DNA from: an uncultured Anaerolineae bacterium
GTDB taxonomy: Bacteria; Chloroflexota; Anaerolineae; B4-G1; DUEL01
NCBI GenBank assembly: GCA_937942115.1
Contig: CALDFY010000039.1
Location: 1-9,317, forward strand
DNA: 9,317 nucleotides
Direction of reading: 5' to 3'
The notes below the pieces were generated by a model that was given only the letters and a program-made list of their open reading frames with translations, searched no databases and was not told the DNA's origin. Shown here piece after piece: positions 1-6,473 of the stretch; positions within the stretch are counted from its first letter, which is position 1, and each line of letters starts with the position of its first letter. The position numbers and the translations under genes are program-made.

Positions 1-96
1 GTTGAACTGGCGAGGAAACGGTTGCAACTGCTGGGAGCCCGGAGGAGGGTTGCCGTCCCGCCCGCGCCCTTGTCAGATGCGCCGGGAGGTGTATAA
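1..96 (+). CDS. Possible 3' end of an upstream gene (partial)
   Basis: Reading from base 1, 31 codons stay open and end at a TAA at 94-96. The residues are basic and leucine-rich first (ELARKRLQLLGARRR), then proline-rich (VPPAPLSDAPGGV), which is plausible as the tail of a protein that starts outside the window. The stop codon lies inside the -10 box of the toxin-antitoxin promoter. The family cannot be recognised from so short a piece. A second frame is also open here, so this could equally be non-coding sequence. Confidence 0.3.
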   Translation, partial: VELARKRLQLLGARRRVAVPPAPLSDAPGGV

Positions 97-97
97 T
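70..97 (+). promoter_or_regulatory. Sigma70-type promoter of the toxin-antitoxin pair
   Basis: A TTGTCA -35 box at 70-75 and a perfect TATAAT -10 box at 92-97 are separated by 16 bp. This is the clearest promoter in the window. It lies 36 bp before the antitoxin ATG, and transcription should begin near 103-105. Confidence 0.7.
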
Positions 98-99
98 GA

Positions 100-115
100 G
101 GACGCAATTGCGTCC
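100..115. promoter_or_regulatory. Perfect 16-bp palindrome, likely autoregulatory operator
   Basis: GGACGCAATTGCGTCC reads the same on both strands. It begins three bases after the -10 box and covers the predicted transcription start, where a bound dimer would block RNA polymerase. Antitoxins of the Phd/YefM family are known to bind such palindromes with their N-terminal domain and repress their own operon, with the toxin as co-repressor. Assigning this site to the downstream antitoxin is inference from position. Confidence 0.65.
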
Positions 116-132
116 ACAAAAGGAGGGCCGGA

Positions 133-393
133 ATGCGCACCGTGGGAGTCCGCACGCTGAAAGAACAGACCGGCGCCGTTCTGCGCTGGGTCTACGAGGA
201 CGGCGAGACGGTGGCCATCACCCGCCACGGCCGGGTGATCGCCCACCTGGTCCCCGTCCGTCTGCCCGCGCCCCCTGCTGACCTCTCCGCCCTCTGGACC
301 GACCTGGACGCGCTGGCAGCCGAGATCGGCGCCCGCTGGCCCCAGGGCCAGACCGCCGCCGAAGCCATCCGGGAAGGACGGCGCGACCTGTGA
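133..393 (+). CDS. Type II antitoxin, Phd/YefM family
   Basis: This 86-residue protein is the expected length for a Phd/YefM-type antitoxin. Residues 4-38 (VGVRTLKEQTGAVLRWV, then GETVAITRHGRVIAHLVPV) match the family's N-terminal DNA-binding and dimerisation fold: a short strand, a helix that commits to the promoter, and a GxxVxITxxGRxxAxLVP hairpin. The remainder is an acidic and aliphatic helical tail, the part that normally wraps around and inhibits the toxin. An AGGAGG ribosome-binding site at 121-126, six bases before the ATG, fixes the start. The stop overlaps the toxin start by four bases (GTGA), so the two are translationally coupled. The upstream promoter and palindrome suggest autorepression. 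The family call is confident. That it neutralises the adjacent PIN protein is inferred from the gene order. Confidence 0.88.
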   Translation: MRTVGVRTLKEQTGAVLRWVYEDGETVAITRHGRVIAHLVPVRLPAPPADLSALWTDLDALAAEIGARWPQGQTAAEAIREGRRDL

Positions 394-806
394 GGGTCGT
401 GGACGCCAGCGTCTGGGTCAGCCGGCTGGTCCCCCAGGATGCCCACCACGGGGCCAGCCGACGGTGGCTGGAGGCCCGGGCGGCAGCGGGAGACCTGCTG
501 GTGTCGCCGGTCCTCCTGCTGGCGGAGGTGGCCGGGGCGGTGGCCCGGCGCACGGGCGCACCGGAATTGGGCCATCGGGCGGTGGAGGGAGTCTTGCGCT
601 TCCCCAACCTCCACCTGGTCTCCCTGGACCGGCGGCTGGGGCGGGAAATGGGCTGGCTGGCGGCCGACCTGCGGCTTCGGGGTGCCGATGCGGCCTACGT
701 GGCCGTCGCGGTCCACCTGGGCCTCCCGCTGGTAACCTGGGATCAGGAACAGGCCCTCCGCGCCGCTTCGCACATCCCCGTCCTCACCCCCGAACAGGAT
801 TTGTAA
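390..806 (+). CDS. vapC: Type II toxin, PIN-domain ribonuclease (VapC-like)
   Basis: This is a 138-residue PIN-domain protein, a metal-dependent endoribonuclease that in VapC toxins cuts tRNA or rRNA to stop translation. The acidic residues of the PIN site are all present: Asp5 in VVDASVWV, Glu46 in LLLAEVAGA, Asp100 in GADAAYVAVA and Asp118 in LVTWDQE. The nuclease is therefore probably active. The start is GTG at 390-392, overlapping the antitoxin stop TGA at 391-393. That ties toxin synthesis to antitoxin translation and keeps it lower. A purine-rich GGAAGGA at 372-378 may help initiation. The length is normal for VapC. The RNA target cannot be read from the sequence. The partner is Phd/YefM-like rather than an AbrB- or RHH-type VapB, a common mix in these modules. 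Confidence 0.9.
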   Translation: MRVVDASVWVSRLVPQDAHHGASRRWLEARAAAGDLLVSPVLLLAEVAGAVARRTGAPELGHRAVEGVLRFPNLHLVSLDRRLGREMGWLAADLRLRGADAAYVAVAVHLGLPLVTWDQEQALRAASHIPVLTPEQDL

Positions 807-952
807 CCCCGCCCTGGCTCTTCGGGCCACCCCCGGAGGGGGTAACAGCAAAGGGCCGCGCCGGAAGCCCCGGCCCGTAGGGCTTGCCCGAGGCGCCGCC
901 GGGGGTGGACGAGGGCGCTGAATACTCTGGTGGTTTTCCAGCAAGGAGAGGG
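807..952. other. GC-rich intergenic segment with short hairpins
   Basis: This 146-bp gap separates the toxin gene from the asparaginase. It holds an inverted repeat ACCCCC-GGA-GGGGGT at 829-843 and another, GGGCCG at 853-858 with CGGCCC at 871-876. Neither is followed by a run of T, so neither is a convincing intrinsic terminator. No clear promoter was found. The asparaginase frame can be extended back to an ATG at 884, but the residues gained do not look like the family. Confidence 0.35.
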
Positions 953-1969
953 ATGCCCAAAGTCGCGATTCTCACCACAGGCGGGACGGTGGCGATGCGC
1001 CACGACCCGGCGCGCGGCGGCGCTGTCCCTGCCTTCAGCGCGGCCGACCTGACCGCCGTCCTGCCCCCCGGCGCGCCGGAATTGGTGGTGGAGGAAGTCT
1101 GCAACCTGCCCAGTTCCCATTTCACCCTGGACGACCTCTGGCGCATCCGGGAGCGGGCCGCCGCATGGGCGGCAGACCCGGAGGTAGCGGGTGTCGTCAT
1201 TACCCATGGGACGGACACCCTGGAGGAGACGGCCTACCTGCTGGACCTGACCGTCCCCGGTGAGGCACCGCTGGTGCTGACGGGCGCGATGCGGACGGCT
1301 TCTGAGGTCGGCGCGGACGGCCCGGCCAACCTCTGGGCGGCGGTGCGGGTGGCGGCCTCTCCCCCGGCGCGCGGGCTGGGCGCGCTGGTCGTCCTGAACG
1401 ACGAAATCCACGCCGCGCGCTTCGTCACCAAGACCGATACCCTCTCCCCCGCCACCTTCCAGTCCCCCGGCTGGGGCCCTCTGGGCCGCGTGGAGGGCGA
1501 CCGGGTCCACATCCCCTGGCGGCTGGAACGGGAACTCATCCCCTGCCCGCGCCTGGAGGAACGGGTGGCGCTGATCAAACTGGCCGTGGGGATGGGCGCA
1601 GAGATGATGGAGGACGCGCTGGCGCGGGGCGCGCGGGGCGTGGTGATAGAGGCGCTGGGCGCCAGCCGGGTGCCCCCGTGGTGGCTTCCCGTCATTGAGC
1701 GGGCCCTGGCGGCGGGCGTGGCCGTAGTGATTGCCAGCCGCTGCCCCTCCGGACGGGTCTGGGATGCCTACGGCTACCCCGGCGGCCACCGGACCCTCCG
1801 GGAGATGGGCTGTCTCTTCTCCCCGGGCCTGAACGGCCCCAAGGCCCGCATCCGGCTGATGGTCGTCCTGGGCGCGGCGCGGGACGCCGCAGAAGCCGCC
1901 GCGCTGTGGAATGAAAACCGAATTGAGGGAGAACACAGATGTCAGCAGAGTTCGTCCTCCTGTATCTGA
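953..1969 (+). CDS. Cytoplasmic L-asparaginase
   Basis: It hydrolyses L-asparagine to aspartate and ammonia. The 338-residue length fits the bacterial asparaginase family. The N-terminus carries the first active-site motif, TTGGTVAM, with nucleophile Thr12. THGTDTLEETAYLL carries the second, Thr87-Asp88, and Lys160 in VTKTDT completes the catalytic triad (Thr, Asp, Lys). NLPSSHFTLDD supplies the substrate-binding serine region around residues 54-55, and GAMRTASEVGADGPANL is the usual following helix. There is no signal peptide, so the enzyme is cytoplasmic. ATG 953 is preferred over the in-frame ATG at 884. It has AAGGAG at 943-948 and begins directly at the conserved strand MPKVAILTTGG, while the extra 23 residues are unlike the family. 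The 3' end overlaps the transporter gene by 31 bases, and the last residues (QQSSSSCI) look like a non-conserved tail. Some glutaminase activity is possible and cannot be judged here. Confidence 0.9.
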   Translation: MPKVAILTTGGTVAMRHDPARGGAVPAFSAADLTAVLPPGAPELVVEEVCNLPSSHFTLDDLWRIRERAAAWAADPEVAGVVITHGTDTLEETAYLLDLTVPGEAPLVLTGAMRTASEVGADGPANLWAAVRVAASPPARGLGALVVLNDEIHAARFVTKTDTLSPATFQSPGWGPLGRVEGDRVHIPWRLERELIPCPRLEERVALIKLAVGMGAEMMEDALARGARGVVIEALGASRVPPWWLPVIERALAAGVAVVIASRCPSGRVWDAYGYPGGHRTLREMGCLFSPGLNGPKARIRLMVVLGAARDAAEAAALWNENRIEGEHRCQQSSSSCI

Positions 1970-3102
1970 TTACCTTCCTCCTGTTTCTGGATACGCACGG
2001 CCTCTCTCCGTTAATCGCGCCGTACGCTCGCGCGCTGGGGGCGTCCGTCGGTCTCATCGGGTGGATTGTCGGCGCTTTTTCAGTGACCAACCTTCTGGGG
2101 AATCTGGGCGGCGGAATATGGACGGACCGAACGGGGCGAAAACTGCCCCTGGTCGTGGGATTGTTCGCGGTAGGGATGGTCCTTCTGGTCTATCCGGCCC
2201 TCCGCTCGCCGCAGGCGCTGCTGGCGGTCCGGGCGGTGCATGGCCTGGGGAGCGCGCTGGTGGCCCCTGCCTGCCTGGCCTACCTGGGGGATGCCTCCAT
2301 ACCTGCTGCCCGGGGCCGGACGATGGCCCTCTACGGCGTCGCCTACGGGATGTCCGGCCTGATCGGCCCGCCGATGGGGGGCCTGATCCGGGACCGGCTG
2401 GGTTATCCCGCCGTCTTCCTCGGCCTCGCGGCCCTGATGTTCCTGGCCGCGCTGGTGGCTCTCGGACGGCTGAAGGGGAGCCCTCCTTCCCGGGATGACC
2501 CCGGACTCTCCGGCGGCGCATGGCGGGCGTCGCTGGGCCGGCGGCTCTCCGTCTCCTTTGTCGCCGCGTTCTGCTGGACGTTCGCCCTGGGGACGCTGCT
2601 GGTTTTTCTGCCGCTGCTCGGGGAGGAACAGGGGTTCTCCGCCGCGCGGGTGGGAATGCTCTTCGGCAGTTTCGCCCTGGCGGCCAGTCTGCTCCAGGCC
2701 TCCCCCCTGGGCCGCCTCTCCGACCGATGGGGACGGCTCCCGATGGTCGCCCTGGGGTTGGCGCTCATCGTGACGGCTCTCCTGGTCTTGTCCTTTCTGA
2801 CCGTCTGGGGGCCGATGATGGGCGCAATGTTTCTCTATGGTCTCGGCTTCGGCGTGCTCTTTCCGGCCAAGTCGGCGCTCATCGCCGATGAGACCACAAC
2901 CATTACCCGGGGAAAGGCATCGGGAGTCTTCACGGCGATGTTCTCCGTAGGAATGATTGCAGGGACCGGGATGGCCGGAGCGATGGGACGCTGGCATCAG
3001 GCCGCCGGCCTTCATCCTTTCCAAGTAGCCGCGCTGGTTGTCTTGGGCGGCCTGCTCTGGACCACCTTTGTCGGTCTGACGAGCCGCCAGAGGTCAAGTT
3101 GA
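1939..3102 (+). CDS. Major facilitator superfamily transporter (12 membrane helices)
   Basis: This is a 387-residue integral membrane protein with hydrophobic segments throughout and a polar central loop near residues 185-200 (KGSPPSRDDPG), the pattern of a 12-helix MFS carrier. The hallmark motif A appears in the loop after helix 2 (GGIWTDRTGRK, residues 58-68). Its relic appears in the matching loop of the second half (GRLSDRWGR, residues 258-266). Helix 1 contains FLDTHGLSPLIAPYARALG, typical of DHA1-type drug or metabolite antiporters. The ATG at 1939 lies inside the end of the asparaginase gene, with GAGGGAGA at 1925-1932 as ribosome-binding site, so translation is likely coupled. The substrate is unknown. 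Amino-acid or drug efflux are both possible, and pairing with an asparaginase is only a weak hint of amino-acid handling. Confidence 0.88.
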   Translation: MSAEFVLLYLITFLLFLDTHGLSPLIAPYARALGASVGLIGWIVGAFSVTNLLGNLGGGIWTDRTGRKLPLVVGLFAVGMVLLVYPALRSPQALLAVRAVHGLGSALVAPACLAYLGDASIPAARGRTMALYGVAYGMSGLIGPPMGGLIRDRLGYPAVFLGLAALMFLAALVALGRLKGSPPSRDDPGLSGGAWRASLGRRLSVSFVAAFCWTFALGTLLVFLPLLGEEQGFSAARVGMLFGSFALAASLLQASPLGRLSDRWGRLPMVALGLALIVTALLVLSFLTVWGPMMGAMFLYGLGFGVLFPAKSALIADETTTITRGKASGVFTAMFSVGMIAGTGMAGAMGRWHQAAGLHPFQVAALVVLGGLLWTTFVGLTSRQRSS

Positions 3103-3120
3103 CGAATACCTGAATCAAAC

Positions 3121-3134
3121 GGAGGTGCGACCTG
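3121..3134 (+). promoter_or_regulatory. Ribosome-binding site that selects a CTG start
   Basis: GGAGGTG at 3121-3127 is a strong Shine-Dalgarno sequence, and the only start-like codon at the right distance in the rsfS frame is CTG at 3132-3134. This supports non-canonical initiation. CTG starts are rare but documented in bacteria. Confidence 0.65.
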
Positions 3135-3479
3135 GAACCCATAGACCTCGCCCGACAGATCGTGGACGTCATCGTGGAGAAGAAGGGAGAGGACATCCTG
3201 CTCCTGGACATCCACGAACTGACCATGTTGACCGACTACTTCGTCCTCTGCAGCGGCACCAGCGACCGGCAACTGCAGGCACTGGAGAGCGGAATTCGGG
3301 AGGAGATTGAGAAAAACCTGAGTATCTCCCCTCTGCACGTGGAAGGAGAGCCGTCATCCGGCTGGATTCTGATGGACTACGGGCCCGTGGTGGTGCACAT
3401 CTTTGACCCCCAGGTCCGCTCCTACTACAACCTGGAAGCCCTCTGGCGGCGGGGCCGGGTGATCGTGCGCATCCAGTGA
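3132..3479 (+). CDS. rsfS: Ribosomal silencing factor RsfS
   Basis: RsfS binds ribosomal protein uL14 and blocks joining of the 30S and 50S subunits when nutrients are short. The protein carries the family signatures: EKKGEDILLLDI (residues 16-27), LTDYFVLCSGTSDRQLQAL (33-51), the VEGE turn (70-73), and WILMDYGPVVVHIFDPQVR followed by YYNLEALW (78-105). I place the start at CTG 3132, giving 115 residues that begin MEPIDLARQIVDVIVEKK, the expected first helix. A GGAGG at 3121-3125 sits six bases before this codon, and an in-frame stop at 3111-3113 leaves no upstream ATG, GTG or TTG. The first conventional in-frame start, GTG 3162, has no such site and would delete half of helix 1. The gene follows the transporter stop by 29 bases and probably shares its transcript. 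Confidence 0.9.
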   Translation: MEPIDLARQIVDVIVEKKGEDILLLDIHELTMLTDYFVLCSGTSDRQLQALESGIREEIEKNLSISPLHVEGEPSSGWILMDYGPVVVHIFDPQVRSYYNLEALWRRGRVIVRIQ

Positions 3480-3510
3480 CGGATTGGGTGTCGCATGCCG
3501 CCATACTGCG

Positions 3511-3548
3511 ACCGGGAGGCGAATCGCCTGCGCCGGTGTTTTGCAAAA
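3511..3548 (+). terminator. Weak hairpin plus T-run between rsfS and the oxidoreductase
   Basis: The 85-bp gap after rsfS holds an imperfect hairpin. The outer arms are ACCGG (3511-3515) and CCGGT (3533-3537), and inside lies the dyad AGGCGA/TCGCCT (3517-3529). It is followed by GTTTTGC. TTTTGCAAAA at 3539-3548 is itself a perfect palindrome. The T-run is short, so this may be a leaky terminator or a regulator site instead. No clear promoter for the next gene was identified. Confidence 0.25.
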
Positions 3549-3564
3549 TCTTCGGAGGTGTCTT

Positions 3565-5346
3565 ATGCAGCACGTATCGGATGAACTGAGCATCCGCATC
3601 GGCGGGGAGGCCGGCATGGGCCTGGAATCCAGCGGCGTGGGGTTCTCCCAGGCCCTGGTGCGCGGCGGCCTCCACGTCTTCGGCCTCCCCGACTACCATT
3701 CCCGGATTCGCGGCGGCCACAACTTCTTCACCGTCCGCATCGCTCACCGTCCCCTCTACAGCCACACCGAACCGGTCCACCTGCTCCTGGCGCTGGACCC
3801 GGAGACGGTGCGGCGGCACATCGGCGCGCTGGTCCCGGGCGGCGCCGTCGTCTACGATGAAAAAGACGGTCTTCCCGACACCCCCCGTCGGGCGGACGTC
3901 CAGTATTTCTCCGTTCCCCTTTCCCGACTGGCCGAGGAGGCCGGTGGGAATGCGATTATGCGCAACACCCTGGTCTTCGCCGTCGCCGCCGGACTGATCG
4001 GATTTGACCCCGCGTACATTGAGAGGGTGGCGCGGGACAACTTCGCCCGCAAAGGGCCGGCGGTGGTGGACGCTAACCTGCGGGTGATCGCGGCAGGTGT
4101 GGAGGCCGCCCGTCCCTTCCAGGCCGACTTTCCCTTCCGGATGGAGGCGGTGCCGGGCGCTCCCCGACGGCTCCTCCTCAACGGCAACCAGGCCTTTGCG
4201 ATGGGCGCGCTGGCGGGCGGCTGCCGCTTCGTCTCCGGCTACCCGATGACCCCGGGGAGTCCCGTCCTGGAGTGGATGGCGGCCCACGCCGCCGAATACG
4301 GCGTCGTCACCGTGCAGGTGGAGGACGAAATCGCCGCCCTCTGCCTGGCGATCGGCGCCGGATACGCTGGGGTCCGGGCGATGGCCCCTACCTCCGGCGG
4401 TGGCTTCTCCCTGATGGTGGAGGCCCTGGGCCTGGCCGGGATGACGGAGGTCCCCGTCGTCGTCTACGAGGCCCAGCGGCCCGGCCCCTCCACCGGCCTG
4501 GCGACCCGCACCGAACAGGGCGACCTGCTCTTCGTCCTCCACGCCTCCCAGGGCGAGTTCCCCCGCATCATCCTGGCCCCAGGGACGGTGGAGCAGGCCT
4601 TTGAGGCCGGCTGGCGGGCCTTCAACCTGGCCGAACGCTACCAGACCCCCGTCATCGTCCTCTCCGACCACTACCTGGCCACCTCCGTCCGGGACGTCGC
4701 CCCCGAAGACCTGAACTTTGACGCCGTCGTCATAGACCGGGGGGAGTGGCTGACGGAGGCGGAACTGGACAACCTGGAGGGCGAATACAAGCGGCACCGC
4801 TTCACCGAGAGCGGCATCTCCCCGCGCGCCATCCCGGGCCACCCGAAGGCCGTCTACGCCTCCTCCAGCGACGAACACGACGAGTACGGCCACATTGAGG
4901 AGAACGCGGAGAACCGCCGCCGGATGCACGAGAAGCGCATGCGGAAACTGGAGACGGCCCGCGCTGGGATGCGGCCCCCTTCTCTCTATGGTCTGGAGGA
5001 CGGTGACCTGACCTTCATCGCCTGGGGCTCCACCTACGGGCCGCTGCGGGAGGCGGTGGACCGGCTGAACGGGCAGGGTGTGCGGGCCCGGATGCTCCAC
5101 TTCACCGACATCTGGCCGGTCCCCGAGGGGGTGGAGGGCCTGCTGACGGGCGAGACGGTCGCCGTGGAGGGCAACTACTCCGGCCAGTTCGCCGACCTGC
5201 TCCGCATGGCCACCGGCCACACCGTCTCCGGCCGCATCCTCAAGTGGGACGGCCGGCCGATTTCGCCGGAGTACATCACGCATCACGCTTCACGTTTCAC
5301 GCTTCACGTTTCACGTTTCACGCATCCCGTGAAAAGTGAAACGTGA
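3565..5346 (+). CDS. korA: 2-oxoacid:ferredoxin oxidoreductase, gamma-alpha fusion subunit
   Basis: This is a 593-residue subunit of a CoA-dependent enzyme that oxidatively decarboxylates 2-oxoacids to acyl-CoA with ferredoxin as electron acceptor, or runs in reverse. Residues 9-180 form the gamma domain (IRIGGEAGMGLESSG, LPDYHSRIRGGHNFF). From about residue 205 comes the alpha pyrimidine-binding domain, with the YPITP-type motif YPMTP at 226-230, then VEDEIAALCLAIGAGYAGVRA, TSGGGFSLMVEA and PSTGLATRTEQGDL (Arg315). This fusion layout is that of KorA-type two-subunit enzymes. The start at 3565 has GGAGG at 3554-3558. The in-frame GTG at 3484 has no such site and adds unconserved residues. The final 23 residues, from Ile571, come from a heptamer DNA repeat and are not family sequence. 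The substrate is probably 2-oxoglutarate or a broad 2-oxoacid range and is not proven. The beta subunit follows at once. Confidence 0.92.
   Translation: MQHVSDELSIRIGGEAGMGLESSGVGFSQALVRGGLHVFGLPDYHSRIRGGHNFFTVRIAHRPLYSHTEPVHLLLALDPETVRRHIGALVPGGAVVYDEKDGLPDTPRRADVQYFSVPLSRLAEEAGGNAIMRNTLVFAVAAGLIGFDPAYIERVARDNFARKGPAVVDANLRVIAAGVEAARPFQADFPFRMEAVPGAPRRLLLNGNQAFAMGALAGGCRFVSGYPMTPGSPVLEWMAAHAAEYGVVTVQVEDEIAALCLAIGAGYAGVRAMAPTSGGGFSLMVEALGLAGMTEVPVVVYEAQRPGPSTGLATRTEQGDLLFVLHASQGEFPRIILAPGTVEQAFEAGWRAFNLAERYQTPVIVLSDHYLATSVRDVAPEDLNFDAVVIDRGEWLTEAELDNLEGEYKRHRFTESGISPRAIPGHPKAVYASSSDEHDEYGHIEENAENRRRMHEKRMRKLETARAGMRPPSLYGLEDGDLTFIAWGSTYGPLREAVDRLNGQGVRARMLHFTDIWPVPEGVEGLLTGETVAVEGNYSGQFADLLRMATGHTVSGRILKWDGRPISPEYITHHASRFTLHVSRFTHPVKSET
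5275..5330. repeat. Heptamer tandem repeat, (A/T)TCACG(C/T), eight units
   Basis: Seven clean units of seven bases run from 5275 to 5323 (ATCACGC twice, then TTCACGT or TTCACGC five times), and a degenerate eighth, ATCCCGT, ends at 5330. The repeat lies inside the 3' end of the alpha-subunit gene. Because 7 is not a multiple of 3, three units encode seven residues, and the protein tail shows the same period (HASRFTL then HVSRFTH, residues 574-587). An inverted partner sequence follows. Confidence 0.9.
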
Positions 5347-5347
5347 G
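5303..5347 (+). repeat. Long hairpin over the alpha-subunit stop codon
   Basis: The left arm at 5303-5322 pairs with the right arm at 5328-5347 across a five-base loop, CATCC. I count 18 of 20 positions complementary. The alpha stop codon TGA (5344-5346) lies in the right arm, and the beta-subunit ribosome-binding site begins eight bases after it. It could stabilise the mRNA or tune beta translation. It is not followed by a T-run, so it is not a typical terminator. Confidence 0.75.
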
Positions 5348-5366
5348 TAGCGGTAAAGGAGGCCCA

Positions 5367-6239
5367 ATGGTGACAGTAGATGACTTTGCCAGCCCGGTTC
5401 GCCCTACCTGGTGCACCGGGTGTGGGAACTTTGCGATATGGAACGCGGTGAAGCGGGCGCTGGCCCAGGCCGGCCTGGCGCCGCATCAGGTGATGCTGGT
5501 GAGCGGCATCGGCTGCGGGAGCAAACTCCCCGACTACACCCGCGCCAACGGCTACATGACCCTGCATGGCCGGACGGTCCCGGTGGCGACGGGGGTCCGG
5601 CTGGCGAATCACGGCCTGCGGGTGGTCTGTACCCACGGTGATGGGGACGCCTATGCGGAGGGGTTGGGCCACATGCTCCACGCCGCCCGCCGCAACATCG
5701 GCCTGGTGGACATCGTTCAGGACAACCGCATCTACGGCCTGACGAAGGGCCAGTACTCCCCCACCAGCGACCGGGGCCGGGTGAGCAAGACCTCCCCGTG
5801 GGGCTCCTTTGAACTCCCGGTCAACCCCATCGCGCTGGCGCTGGCGGCCGGCGCGACCTTTGTGGCTCGCTCCTGGTCTGGCGACCTCCAGCACCTGGTG
5901 GAGACCATTGTCCGGGCGCTGGGCCACCGGGGCTACGCGCTGATAGACGTCTTCCAGCCCTGCGTCACTTTCAACCGGCAGAACTCCTACGACTACTACC
6001 GCCCCCGCGTCTACAAACTCCAGGACGACCCGGCCTACGATGTCACCGACAAAATGGCGGCCTTCGCGAAGGCGCTGGAGTGGGGCGACCGCATCCCCAT
6101 TGGGGTGTTCTACCAGGTGGAGGATCGGCCCGCGTACGAAGAGCAGGTCCCGGCACTGAAAGCGGGCCCGCTGGCCCCCCGGCCCCTGGAGAAACTCCGC
6201 CCGGATCAGGTCCGGCGCTTGCTGGAGGAGGTGATGTAG
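5367..6239 (+). CDS. korB: 2-oxoacid:ferredoxin oxidoreductase, beta subunit
   Basis: This 290-residue subunit binds thiamine pyrophosphate and one 4Fe-4S cluster and passes electrons to ferredoxin. The four cluster cysteines are visible: Cys16 and Cys19 in WCTGCGNF, Cys50 in SGIGCGSK and Cys199 in QPCVTFN, the spacing known for KorB/OFOR beta subunits. The TPP-Mg motif is GDGDAYAEG (residues 91-99, with Asp94) followed by Asn120 in QDNRIYGLTKGQYSPT. The C-terminal region is less conserved (LEWGDRIPIGVFYQVEDRPAYEEQ), which is normal. The start at ATG 5367 has AAAGGAGG at 5355-5362. An in-frame GTG at 5343 overlaps the alpha stop and would add eight residues, but no comparable site precedes it. 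With the alpha subunit it should form a complete catalytic core. No ferredoxin-like delta gene is seen beside it. Confidence 0.94.
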   Translation: MVTVDDFASPVRPTWCTGCGNFAIWNAVKRALAQAGLAPHQVMLVSGIGCGSKLPDYTRANGYMTLHGRTVPVATGVRLANHGLRVVCTHGDGDAYAEGLGHMLHAARRNIGLVDIVQDNRIYGLTKGQYSPTSDRGRVSKTSPWGSFELPVNPIALALAAGATFVARSWSGDLQHLVETIVRALGHRGYALIDVFQPCVTFNRQNSYDYYRPRVYKLQDDPAYDVTDKMAAFAKALEWGDRIPIGVFYQVEDRPAYEEQVPALKAGPLAPRPLEKLRPDQVRRLLEEVM

Positions 6240-6247
6240 CCTTTATA

Positions 6248-6315
6248 CCGTTCGCAATCAGGCACCGTTCGTAGTCAGGCACCGTTCGTAGTCAGGCACC
6301 GTTCGTAGTCAGGCA
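6248..6315 (+). repeat. Four tandem copies of a 17-bp unit
   Basis: CCGTTCGTAGTCAGGCA occurs at 6248-6264 (with three changed bases), 6265-6281, 6282-6298 and 6299-6315. The last copy is also the left end of the palindromic element that follows. The unit therefore looks like an amplified terminus of that element rather than an independent repeat. Confidence 0.92.
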
Positions 6316-6376
6316 CGGAGCGCAGCGGAGTGCCGTCCAAACGCGACTCCGCTTCGCTGCGTCGCTGACTACGAAC
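6301..6376. repeat. Palindromic element A (76 bp)
   Basis: The ends are a perfect 12-bp inverted repeat, GTTCGTAGTCAG at 6301-6312 and CTGACTACGAAC at 6365-6376. Inside, AGCGCAGCGGAGT in the left half is nearly complementary to ACTCCGCTTCGCT in the right half, and GGCAC/GTGCC form a further small inverted pair, so a branched hairpin is possible. No ORF lies within. It resembles a REP-like or MITE-like non-autonomous repeat. The family name is unknown to me. Confidence 0.85.
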
Positions 6377-6397
6377 CCGTTCGTAGTCAGGCACATC

Positions 6398-6472
6398 GTT
6401 CGTAGTCAGGCACGAAGCGCAGCGGAGTGCCGTCCAACGCGACTCCGCTTCGCTGCGTCGCTGACTACGAAC
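6398..6472. repeat. Palindromic element B (75 bp)
   Basis: This is a second copy of element A, differing by one substitution in the left 34 bases (GAAGCG for GGAGCG) and one missing A in the centre. The 12-bp terminal inverted repeats are intact. An orphan left end (GTTCGTAGTCAGGCAC, 6379-6394) lies just before it. Confidence 0.85.
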
Positions 6473-6473
6473 G

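Noticed and set aside
829..843. Intrinsic terminator after the toxin gene
   Set aside because: The hairpin stem is only six base pairs and no T-run follows, so it cannot be called a terminator with confidence.
884..952. Upstream asparaginase start at ATG 884
   Set aside because: The 23 added residues are not family-like, while ATG 953 has a ribosome-binding site and starts at the conserved first strand.
743..1936. 397-residue open frame on the minus strand
   Set aside because: It is antisense to the toxin end and the asparaginase, with low-complexity composition and no family resemblance.
3099..3104. TTGACG as a -35 box for rsfS
   Set aside because: No -10-like sequence occurs at a suitable distance; the position expected for it is occupied by the GGAGGT ribosome-binding site.
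3169..5286. 705-residue open frame on the minus strand
   Set aside because: It is fully antisense to rsfS and the oxidoreductase alpha gene, both clearly recognised, and has no motif of its own.
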